DNA from: Phycisphaeraceae bacterium
GTDB lineage: Bacteria > Planctomycetota > Phycisphaerae > Phycisphaerales > UBA1924
Direction of reading: 5' to 3'
Length of the DNA: 64,000 nucleotides
NCBI GenBank assembly: GCA_019636695.1
Contig: JAHBXD010000004.1
Location: forward strand, 248,001 to 312,000
The notes below the pieces were generated by a model, which was not told the origin of the DNA, did no database searches, and saw nothing but the letters and a program-made list of their open reading frames with translations. The stretch's first letter is position 1. Every line of letters begins with the position of its first letter. Of this stretch, positions 52,080 through 59,188 are shown one piece after another. Both the position numbers and the translations under genes were made by a program.

Positions 52080-52108
52080 TCTCAGAAAACACACGAAGTA
52101 TTCTGAGA
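52080..52108. promoter_or_regulatory. Operator-like inverted repeat in a divergent promoter region
   Basis: Perfect 8-bp arms TCTCAGAA (52080-52087) and TTCTGAGA (52101-52108) with a 13-nt centre, in a 184-nt gap that is clearly AT-richer than its surroundings. It sits 48 nt before the ATG at 52156. The 21-nt centre-to-centre spacing, two helical turns, suits a dimeric regulator. Confidence 0.5.
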
Positions 52109-52155
52109 ATATCCAGTGTGATGTTGTTCGCAAGGACTTTTCCGAGGTTCCATGC

Positions 52156-53466
52156 ATGAGCAGAGTTGATGCCGCTCCGGAGACTGTCCCGGCGCCGCGT
52201 CGTCAGGGTCGGCCGCAGAACGTGATACGCCCGTTATCGCGTCAGGAGGCGATTTCGGCTGACCAGATCGGGCGTCGGCTGCACGACGAACTTCGCGGGG
52301 TGCTTGCGGCGATTGATCCGAAGCATCGGGGCGCGAGCGCGTTGTCGCGAGAGCTTGAAGTTGATCGGGCGACGTGCCAGCGGATCGTGGCTGCGACGAA
52401 CCATCCTGCGGCGGGTGCTGAGACGCTTGTGCAGCTTCCGGGTGTGCAGGGGCTGCGTCAGTTTCTGGAGGCGATCGGGAGAGTGTTGTCTGGGGCTGAG
52501 GACAGACTGGCATCGGCGGCGGCGGCCGTCGACCAGTTTGAAGGACTTCTCGGGCAGTTGGGGGGGAGCCAGCGGTTGCTTCGTCAGCGGCTTGAGTCGG
52601 GTGGGCCGCCGGGGCCTTCGGATCGCGCGATTGACGACATCGTGGTGCGGGAATCGCTTTTCACGGCGGCAGCGCAGTTGACGGGACGTCGATCGCGCGT
52701 GAACGTGACTACATCGATCATTCGTCCGTTGCCGGGAGATCCATTCAAGACCGAGGCCGTGCGTGTGCGTGCGTTGCTGGGGCATACCTGGTCGAACCCG
52801 GCGGTGCCGTTGGAGATCGGCCAGGCGCGAGCATCGGCGTTGCCGGAGGGGCAGGCGGCTTTCGGGACGTTGGACGCGATGCCTTCGACGGGGAAGACCC
52901 CGAGTTCATTGCTCGCGCCGTTTTGTTCGCACCCTCTGCCGCGGGTGATCGGCCGCGCGGGGGGGAACCGGGTGACGTATGTGGTGGATGCCGCGCGACC
53001 TGAAGAGTCATCGCCGATGGATGTGGTCTTGGCGCATCGCGTGACAGCGCCGGATGCACACCCGGCGCTGCTTCGCCCGGCGATCGGCGAGGTGTGGTCG
53101 ATTCAGAATCTGCCGGCGCAGCACCTGATCTTTGATGTGTTTCTGCATCGTGACATCGCCCGACGGTGCATTCCATCGCTTGAGCTGCACCTGTTGACCC
53201 CGAGTGAACCCGCGCACGGCATGAGCCGCTGGTCAACGCGAATTCCGACGCAGCCGCGGCTTGAGATTCTGGGACCGGGGATCGCAGCGGCGGAGACGCC
53301 GTTGTATCCGCGGTATACCGAGATGCTGAGTTACGTGTTTGAACAGGTGGGGTGGTCTCGGACGGAGTTTGTGGGCTATCGGTGCCAGGTGGCGTATCCG
53401 GTCTGGCGGGCGGACTATGGGATGCTGTTTGATTTCACGGGGAATGAACTGACGCCGCCTGCTTGA
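52156..53466 (+). CDS. Unrecognised protein with possible N-terminal helix-turn-helix
   Basis: 436 residues, no signal peptide and no membrane helix. Residues about 30-80 (RRLHDELRGVLAAIDPKHRG, SALSRELEVDRATCQRIVA) look like a winged or simple helix-turn-helix. The rest (RVIGRAGGNRVTYVVDA, IQNLPAQHLIFDVFLHRDIA, FVGYRCQVAYPVWRADYGML) is mixed alpha/beta and matches no family I know. It could be a transcription factor with a ligand or sensor domain, possibly controlling the divergent dockerin-tagged gene. ATG 52156 with CGAGG 8 nt upstream. Function unknown. Confidence 0.7.
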   Translation: MSRVDAAPETVPAPRRQGRPQNVIRPLSRQEAISADQIGRRLHDELRGVLAAIDPKHRGASALSRELEVDRATCQRIVAATNHPAAGAETLVQLPGVQGLRQFLEAIGRVLSGAEDRLASAAAAVDQFEGLLGQLGGSQRLLRQRLESGGPPGPSDRAIDDIVVRESLFTAAAQLTGRRSRVNVTTSIIRPLPGDPFKTEAVRVRALLGHTWSNPAVPLEIGQARASALPEGQAAFGTLDAMPSTGKTPSSLLAPFCSHPLPRVIGRAGGNRVTYVVDAARPEESSPMDVVLAHRVTAPDAHPALLRPAIGEVWSIQNLPAQHLIFDVFLHRDIARRCIPSLELHLLTPSEPAHGMSRWSTRIPTQPRLEILGPGIAAAETPLYPRYTEMLSYVFEQVGWSRTEFVGYRCQVAYPVWRADYGMLFDFTGNELTPPA

Positions 53467-53491
53467 ATCGTGCGGGGTTCGGTGAGCGCGC

Positions 53492-53529
53492 AAAAAAGCA
53501 AGCGGCCCGGGAAAGTCCGGACCGCTTGC
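53492..53529 (-). terminator. Terminator for the reprolysin-like gene
   Basis: Read on the minus strand: a 12-bp stem (CAAGCGGTCCGG / CCGGGCCGCTTG, one mismatch) with a 6-nt loop, then a C and TTTTTT. It lies 25 nt past the stop codon and is also close to the convergent stop at 53466. Confidence 0.8.
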
Positions 53530-53553
53530 GGTGTGAGGCAGTTTGATGCTCGC

Positions 53554-55926
53554 TTACGGGCAGCCGAGGACGAAGATGTCGAGGAAGAAGAAAAAGTCGG
53601 CGGCGTCGATGACGCCATCAGGCACGCCGTAGGCAGGGTCGTTCGGATCGCTCGAACCGGTCAGGTCGGCGACGGCGAGGTTGCCGGAGGCGAACTGATC
53701 GAGGAAGTAGAAGAAGTCGGCCGCGTCAACGATGCCGTCGGGTACGCCGTAGGCGGGGTCGTTGGCATCGCTTGAACCGCTGAGGTCGCCCGGGCATGGG
53801 CTGGCGCACGCGGCGATGCGCATGCTGATGGCATCGACTGCTGCTTCGACGACGGAGCCTGCGCCGAGGTCGCTGGCATGGAAGCGGATGCGCATCTGGT
53901 TGGTCGGGGCGACGTAGTCGGCGACGCGGAAGGTGCGGTAGTACCAGCCGCCTTCGACTTCCGGCCCTGCGGGGCCGACGGTTTCGAGGTTGACCCAGGT
54001 CGAACCGCCGTTGTTGGAGATCTCGACGACGAAGATATCGGCGTAGGGAGAAGCGCCGAAGTTGTTGCTGTACCAGCGGGCGTAGGAAATGAAGGCTTCG
54101 CCGCCGGTGGCGTCCATGATTGGGCTGGTAAGGGTGGTGGTGCCGTCGTCAACGTCGGTGTTGCAGTTGTTGGCGCGGCTGTTGTTGGTGAGCCAGCACT
54201 GGCCCGAGCCGTCGAAGTCGGTCGGCGGGTCGCCGCGGTTGCAGACCACGGGCACGCCGCGCGTCCACTGGCCGTCGGTGAGGCCGGGTGAGTTGGTGAC
54301 GGTCCACCCGGGGTTGGTTTCGCAGTTGTCGTGGAAGGTGGGGTCGAAGGTGTCGGCCGAGAGGGCGTGGTGGCGATCTCCGCCCGGGCCGTTGGCGGGG
54401 CCGTAGTAGAAGGTTGAGCCATCGGCGGAAGCCGCGAAGTAGTAGGAGATGGGGTCGGCGCACTCGCCTCCGACGAGTTGGCCTTCGTAGGCCGAGCCGC
54501 CGAGGTGGGTGAGAAGGGATGACTGGACCGGTCCGCCGTTGATCGAGTAGTGGATGCGGCTGTGGGCAGGATTCGGAGCAAGGCCGTTGTCGATGATGTC
54601 AACACGCACGGTGGTGAGGCCGCCGGGCGAGACGATCTCGGGAAGGCCGAGGGGGTAATCGAAGAGGATTTCGACGGGGCAGGTAAGGTCGCACGTGCGC
54701 GAGGCAAGGTGCGGGAGCATGTCTTCATTGATGTTGCGCGGATGGAACTCCATGCGGAGGTTGCTCATGCCGCCGGAGCAGAGGTGGCAGTAGCTCATGA
54801 TTGTGCCGTTTGGGGTCACGGAGCAGTCACCCGAGGCGCAGCCGTCGATCGGCGGATTCTTGTCGTGCGTATGGGGCGCGCCGAAGTTATGGCCCATTTC
54901 GTGGGCGACGACCATGAGGTCCCAGTTTTGCGGGTGGTTGTTCTGAATGGGATAGGGGAAGAAGCCGTTGAGGTTGGCGCTCAGGCCGTAGCCGAAGTTG
55001 GTGCAGATGGCGCTCAGCCAGGCGACACCGCCGCCGAGGTTGCGCCCGGAGAGGAAGTGGGCCAGGTCGCGATGAACAGAGGTCATGTTGGAGAGCCAGT
55101 AGTTTCGCCACTGGGTGAGCTGGGTGCTGGTGCTGGTTGCAGTCCAGGGGTCGTCGGACGTAAGCCAGAGGCGGGACCAGACGACGGTAAAGCGAGCATT
55201 GACGTCGCGGGTGTAGATAAAGCTGTTGGCGGCGAAAAGCGTCGCGATGTAGGCGTTGGCGGCATTCTGGTTGCCTGAGAATCGCAGAAGAAACTCGTGG
55301 TCGGTTTCGACGGCCATTTCAATGTTGCGGCAGGGCACGTTTTCGGGAACGGCCGCGCCGGCATCGGTGGGCATGGGTTGGTCGATGTCGTCAACTCCGC
55401 AGCGGTATTCATACCAGTTGATCGTGCCTTCGGGCAGATCTGACAGGTTGTAAATGACGGTATCCAAGCCGAAGCCGTACTCGCCGCTGGTGATAATGTG
55501 GACTTTGCCGTCGTACTGCACGAAGCCGTTGTTGCCGTAGGGCGACATGGAGAGGAAGACGCGGGAATCGGGATCGCCGACGACTTCACCCGAGAAGAGC
55601 ACCATGTCGGGCCGAGGAAGTTCGCGCTCACCGAAGTTGTCGACCGCGACGAGGCGCGCGTTGGGGGAATAGATCTCCATGCGCTGGACATTGAGATCGA
55701 CCACTTGACCGTCGGAGAGGGTGAACTCGGTCAGTCGACCAGAGATGAAATCTTTCGCCGCGACATACCGAGCACCGTCGAGCACCAGCACCTGCCCGTG
55801 TTCGTGGGCACGCAGGCGCGTAAGCGGAGAGCCCATTTCGTGCGGACCCGCCGCGGCCGTGCCGCAGGTGATGGCCATGGCGAGTGTGAGCGTACAGCCG
55901 CTGATGCGGCGAGCATCGAGGCGCAT
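53554..55926 (-). CDS. Exported reprolysin-like (M12B-type) zinc metalloprotease with GC-type dockerin
   Basis: 790 residues with a signal peptide. A prodomain-like region at 30-190 precedes the catalytic domain. The metzincin motif HEMGHNFGAPH is at 342-352, with a Met-turn candidate in GTIMSYCHLC. A beta-rich ectodomain follows (FHDNCETNPGWTV, ATGGEAFISYARWYSN, IFVVEISNNGGSTWVNLETV), similar to MAM or galactose-binding sandwiches. Residues 711-790 are the dockerin ending DIFVLGCP. It probably cleaves extracellular proteins. ATG at 55924-55926. Confidence 0.92.
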   Translation of the reverse strand: MRLDARRISGCTLTLAMAITCGTAAAGPHEMGSPLTRLRAHEHGQVLVLDGARYVAAKDFISGRLTEFTLSDGQVVDLNVQRMEIYSPNARLVAVDNFGERELPRPDMVLFSGEVVGDPDSRVFLSMSPYGNNGFVQYDGKVHIITSGEYGFGLDTVIYNLSDLPEGTINWYEYRCGVDDIDQPMPTDAGAAVPENVPCRNIEMAVETDHEFLLRFSGNQNAANAYIATLFAANSFIYTRDVNARFTVVWSRLWLTSDDPWTATSTSTQLTQWRNYWLSNMTSVHRDLAHFLSGRNLGGGVAWLSAICTNFGYGLSANLNGFFPYPIQNNHPQNWDLMVVAHEMGHNFGAPHTHDKNPPIDGCASGDCSVTPNGTIMSYCHLCSGGMSNLRMEFHPRNINEDMLPHLASRTCDLTCPVEILFDYPLGLPEIVSPGGLTTVRVDIIDNGLAPNPAHSRIHYSINGGPVQSSLLTHLGGSAYEGQLVGGECADPISYYFAASADGSTFYYGPANGPGGDRHHALSADTFDPTFHDNCETNPGWTVTNSPGLTDGQWTRGVPVVCNRGDPPTDFDGSGQCWLTNNSRANNCNTDVDDGTTTLTSPIMDATGGEAFISYARWYSNNFGASPYADIFVVEISNNGGSTWVNLETVGPAGPEVEGGWYYRTFRVADYVAPTNQMRIRFHASDLGAGSVVEAAVDAISMRIAACASPCPGDLSGSSDANDPAYGVPDGIVDAADFFYFLDQFASGNLAVADLTGSSDPNDPAYGVPDGVIDAADFFFFLDIFVLGCP

Positions 55927-56376
55927 AGAACACCCCTCCCGAAGGACATTCGGGGGGCCGGGCCGGCGCCTCTGCCCGCCAATTCAAGACAGCCCCCAAC
56001 GGTTCCCAATACGGCTGTGTTGTGAGGTGGTTTCCGGTCATATCCGAAAAATCGCATGTGAATCGTGCGGAATGATGAGACCTGTGCCCAGCAGGGGCAG
56101 TGCATTTCCGACACAAATCCCCAACAGGCGTGCCTCATGCTGTTGAGAGTTGCAGCGCAACTGAATTTATCGGTGCATGATGGTGGGGCCTGTCGCGCCG
56201 GTCCGCGGGAAGCGGTATTGGGGCGATGCACGTAGGCGATCACCCGATGGAACGATGCCTGTTGTTCGCGGCAGGGCAGCGGTCGGCCGATGGGAGAGGT
56301 GCGCGAAGACCGTGGTCTGTCACCCGAGGTTTGCCCGTCAAGATCACGAAGCACATTCGGTTTGACGGACCCTCGA
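55927..56376. other. 450-nt gap upstream of the metalloprotease gene
   Basis: No gene is supported; it probably holds the promoter and leader of the minus-strand metalloprotease gene. I found no convincing -35/-10 pair or terminator. A minus-strand frame from 56354 runs into the protease gene out of frame and has no protein-like character. Confidence 0.4.
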
Positions 56377-56955
56377 TCACGCTTGATCCCGCATCGTTCG
56401 CGCGGGCCAGGTGAAGCGGGGCATCACCGCCGAGACCGGCAGAGTGGGTGCGGGCGGATCGGCCAAATCGTTCAGGCGTGTTCCGAAAATGAGGACATCA
56501 AGCCAGGTGTTCAACTTATACCCAGCATGCGGCATGCGCCCGAGTTCGTGCAGGCCGATGCGTCGATGCAGCGATTCGCTCGCGGGATTGGGCACGGCAA
56601 CAAGCGCCACGGCAAGTCCGAACCCCTGCATCCGCAACATATCGAGCAATCGCGCATAGAGCGCGCGGCCGATGCCTCGGCCATGCTTGTCGGGGCGCAC
56701 ATACACCGTCAGTTCGACGGTCCAGTCATAGGCCTCGCGCCCGCGGAACGGCCCGCCCTTGGCAAAACCGAGAAATCCCGCCGCATCTTCGGCGATCAGC
56801 CAGGGATAGCGATCGCACTGCGCACGCCACTCCTGGACGATGGTGTGTGTTGTCGTGGTCGTCAAACCGAAATGCGCGGTCGAGCACGTGATCGCCCAGT
56901 TCACAATCGCGGTGACATCATCAAGATCACGCTCTTCAGCAAGACGCACGTGCAT
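56377..56955 (-). CDS. GNAT family N-acetyltransferase, phosphinothricin-acetyltransferase-like
   Basis: 192 residues. RLAEERDLDDVTAIVNWAI at the N-terminus, HTIVQEWRAQCDRYPWLIAED, and the acetyl-CoA loop VYVRPDKHGRGIGRALYARL near residue 88-107. The Y-D-W-T-V-E-L-T-V-Y-V strand before the loop is typical of the PAT/bar subgroup. It acetylates an amine of a small molecule; the substrate is unknown. ATG at 56955. It ends near no other gene, and the upstream neighbour on the same strand is aat. Confidence 0.88.
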   Translation of the reverse strand: MHVRLAEERDLDDVTAIVNWAITCSTAHFGLTTTTTHTIVQEWRAQCDRYPWLIAEDAAGFLGFAKGGPFRGREAYDWTVELTVYVRPDKHGRGIGRALYARLLDMLRMQGFGLAVALVAVPNPASESLHRRIGLHELGRMPHAGYKLNTWLDVLIFGTRLNDLADPPAPTLPVSAVMPRFTWPARTMRDQA

Positions 56956-57018
56956 GCGCGCTCCTCGAAACTCCGGCAGAGGCTGGGGTGCATCCCGGCC
57001 TTCCTGCCCACTGCGATA

Positions 57019-57687
57019 TCAAACGTTTTCGAACAAACCCCAGGTGACTTCCATGCCCACGGCCGCGCGGAGCATCCGGTGATACACGGCCCTGCGCCAC
57101 AAGCGCACACCGAACTGCTCGAGGTGCGGGTTTGAAAACTGCACATCGAACAGGACGACCCCTCTTGATGCAAGATGGCGAACCAGCGCCACCAGACAGG
57201 CTTTGCTCGCGTTGGTTCCGCCGATCTCCGGTCGGCTGAACATGCTCTCCCCGGCGAAGAATCCACCGATGTGCACGCCGAAAATCCCTCCGACCAACCG
57301 GCGCGTCGAGCCATCAACCACCCACGCTTCGATGCTGTGGGCATATCCGGCATGGTGCAGCTCGTCATAGGCATGCATCAAGCGCGCGCCGATCCATGTC
57401 TGTTCGCTCACGCTTTCCGAGGGGCGTGCAGGTCGGCGCGGGGCGGCGCATGCCCGAACCACATCTGAAAACGCCTCATCGCTCGTCAGCACAAACCGCT
57501 TTTGCCGGAGTGTCGCCTCCAGCCGTCGCGGCACATGAAAGCCCTCGGCTTCGCACAAGGGCATGACCGCGCGCGGATCCGGGTCGAGAATATGGGTTTC
57601 TCCTGTCTCCGGATCGGTCATAGGGAAGCACCCGGAGGCATACAACCCGATCATTCGGGCGACGCGCTCGTTGCTTCCCAATTCCAC
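57019..57687 (-). CDS. aat: Leucyl/phenylalanyl-tRNA-protein transferase
   Basis: 222 residues. Transfers Leu or Phe from tRNA to N-terminal Arg/Lys of proteins, marking them for Clp degradation. MIGLYASGCFPMTDPETG matches the family start, followed by ILDPDPRAVMPL, FHVPRRLEATLR, TWIGARLMHAYDELHHAGYAHSIEAW, GGIFGVHIGGFFAGESMFSR and FDVQFSNPHLEQFG. I chose the GTG at 57685-57687 because AGGAG lies 7 nt upstream and it gives the normal length; a longer frame to 57861 would overlap the divergent gene. Confidence 0.93.
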   Translation of the reverse strand: MELGSNERVARMIGLYASGCFPMTDPETGETHILDPDPRAVMPLCEAEGFHVPRRLEATLRQKRFVLTSDEAFSDVVRACAAPRRPARPSESVSEQTWIGARLMHAYDELHHAGYAHSIEAWVVDGSTRRLVGGIFGVHIGGFFAGESMFSRPEIGGTNASKACLVALVRHLASRGVVLFDVQFSNPHLEQFGVRLWRRAVYHRMLRAAVGMEVTWGLFENV

Positions 57688-57759
57688 CGGGCGGCTCCTG
57701 TTCGACGCACCAACCCCTTTTTCTGCAGCGGGCGGGCGGATACACAGTACGATGTGCTC

Positions 57760-58590
57760 ATGGAAGAGCGGGCATACCTGTCCGTGATACAGTGGGCCGA
57801 AGGGGCCTCCCATGACGATATCGTCCACGGTCTCGTCGCCGCGGCAGGCATCGATCCCCACCAGTCAAGGCTGATCGCCAGCCGCGGGTTCCCGGCGGTG
57901 GTCGCCCGCATTGACGCCCTGGTCGCTCAAGAGGTCGTGGCCTCATTTCGCGATCTCGGGGTGTTGGCCTTTGCCCCTACACAGCACGAACTGGCCTCAT
58001 TCCCGGAACCATTCCTTGCCAAGCGCCTGATTCCCGAGCAGGAAGGCGTATACCTCGTCGAGCCTTGGCGAGGCATGTCGACGGTATTGCATACCCGGGG
58101 GGTGTTCCAAATTGTTCGGGCGACCCTCCGGACGACGCAGAGGCAGGTAGTCATTGATGGTCCTCGGCAAGTTACGGCGTCGTCCAGAATGATGCGCCAC
58201 CTCGGCAGCCGATTCTTCAGGGCTTTCCACGATACCGTCGGCGGCAGGCCCGGCCACATTTCCACGCGCATACAAACCACCGAAATGCTCGATGTCTATT
58301 TCCGGAACGGCGAGCGCATCCGCTTCAACGCCGACAAACTTAGTTTCGATGTCCTCGGCTCGGACAGGGGCTACAGCGACCGCGAGAACATGACCAAGCT
58401 CCTCGCCAAGCTCGCCGCACAGGCCCCCCAAGCCGTCGTCGATGAAAACTATGCTTCGTTCCGCTGCCCGCCCGAGTTCATCCGCGAGCACTCAAACGCT
58501 CGTGGAAGTCGAAATACGTCGGAGGCGCCCGCATTCGATTTTTATTCGGTATGGGCGTATTGGCTCCATGCAGCTCGGCTTGGCGGTTGA
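57760..58590 (+). CDS. Conserved-looking cytoplasmic protein, unknown function
   Basis: 276 residues, no signal peptide or membrane segment. The N-terminal third is helical (YLSVIQWAEGASHDDIVHGL, RIDALVAQEVVASFRDLGVL). The middle is beta-rich with RTTQRQVVIDGPRQV and VYFRNGERIRFNADKLSFDVLG, then a helix TKLLAKLAAQAP. No family is recognised. Codon use is like the neighbours. ATG 57760; longer frames upstream overlap aat and are rejected. Confidence 0.6.
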   Translation: MEERAYLSVIQWAEGASHDDIVHGLVAAAGIDPHQSRLIASRGFPAVVARIDALVAQEVVASFRDLGVLAFAPTQHELASFPEPFLAKRLIPEQEGVYLVEPWRGMSTVLHTRGVFQIVRATLRTTQRQVVIDGPRQVTASSRMMRHLGSRFFRAFHDTVGGRPGHISTRIQTTEMLDVYFRNGERIRFNADKLSFDVLGSDRGYSDRENMTKLLAKLAAQAPQAVVDENYASFRCPPEFIREHSNARGSRNTSEAPAFDFYSVWAYWLHAARLGG

Positions 58591-58643
58591 CGCGGTGAAA
58601 GAATCCGCCGCACGATCCAAACAATCCCCCGGGGGTACGGCCC

Positions 58644-58877
58644 ATGGATGAACGCTGGTTCCAAATCCTGCAGCAGCTGGTCGATGAAGACGTCCTTGTC
58701 CTGATTATTCTCGGGGGCGTCGCGATCGCGGCGATCGCGTTCACCTCGATTTCGAGCATGGTGAAGTCAACCGCCCGCGAGCGCACGCGGCGCGAAATCG
58801 CCGCATACATCGCCGAGGGAACCATGACGCCCGAACAGGGCGAGCGTCTGATGCGTTCGGGCGAAACCGAAGATTGA
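58644..58877 (+). CDS. Small membrane protein with SHOCT-like C-terminus
   Basis: 77 residues. One membrane helix (VLVLIILGGVAIAAIAF), then a charged helix and RREIAAYIAEGTMTPEQGERLM, which resembles the SHOCT oligomerisation motif. Paralogous to the next gene. ATG 58644 with CCCCGGGGG context but no clear Shine-Dalgarno. Function unknown; perhaps envelope stress or a membrane oligomer. Confidence 0.7.
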   Translation: MDERWFQILQQLVDEDVLVLIILGGVAIAAIAFTSISSMVKSTARERTRREIAAYIAEGTMTPEQGERLMRSGETED

Positions 58878-58897
58878 TCCACACCGAGGGTGCATTC

Positions 58898-59167
58898 GTG
58901 CTGTACACATTTTTCGGCCAAACAGCGCTGCCCGCGTTCTCGCTGGCGCAACTGAGCAGCGACGACATCATCAAAGTGATTATTTTCTCGGGCGGCATTC
59001 TGGTCGCCCTTGTCGCCATCATCTTCGGCACGATCAGCTCGATCAGCAAGCGCCGCCAGACCGAAGAATCGCGCCGCGAACTGGCGGCCTATGTCGCCGA
59101 AGGATCGATGACTCCCGAAGATGCTGAACGCATCCTCAAGGCCGGCAAACCCAAGTGGGAATGCTGA
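58898..59167 (+). CDS. Small membrane protein with SHOCT-like C-terminus (paralogue)
   Basis: 89 residues from the GTG at 58898. One helix (VIIFSGGILVALVAIIFGTI), then RRELAAYVAEGSMTPEDAERIL, aligning with the previous protein over the last 40 residues. I prefer this GTG because GAGGG lies 6-8 nt upstream; a TTG at 58874 would overlap the preceding stop and leave no ribosome site. The two form a tandem duplicate, probably one transcript. Confidence 0.65.
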   Translation: MLYTFFGQTALPAFSLAQLSSDDIIKVIIFSGGILVALVAIIFGTISSISKRRQTEESRRELAAYVAEGSMTPEDAERILKAGKPKWEC

Positions 59168-59188
59168 TCGACGACGTTCGCGGGACTA

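Noticed and set aside
24457-55926. CRISPR-like periodic repeats
   Set aside because: The 120-bp period is coding: each repeat is one 40-residue dockerin unit, in frame, with no spacer structure.
24457-55926. A classical cellulosome
   Set aside because: No cohesin, scaffoldin or cellulase was recognised, the cargo is mainly proteases and esterases, and the tag's calcium loop has an insert unlike type I dockerins.
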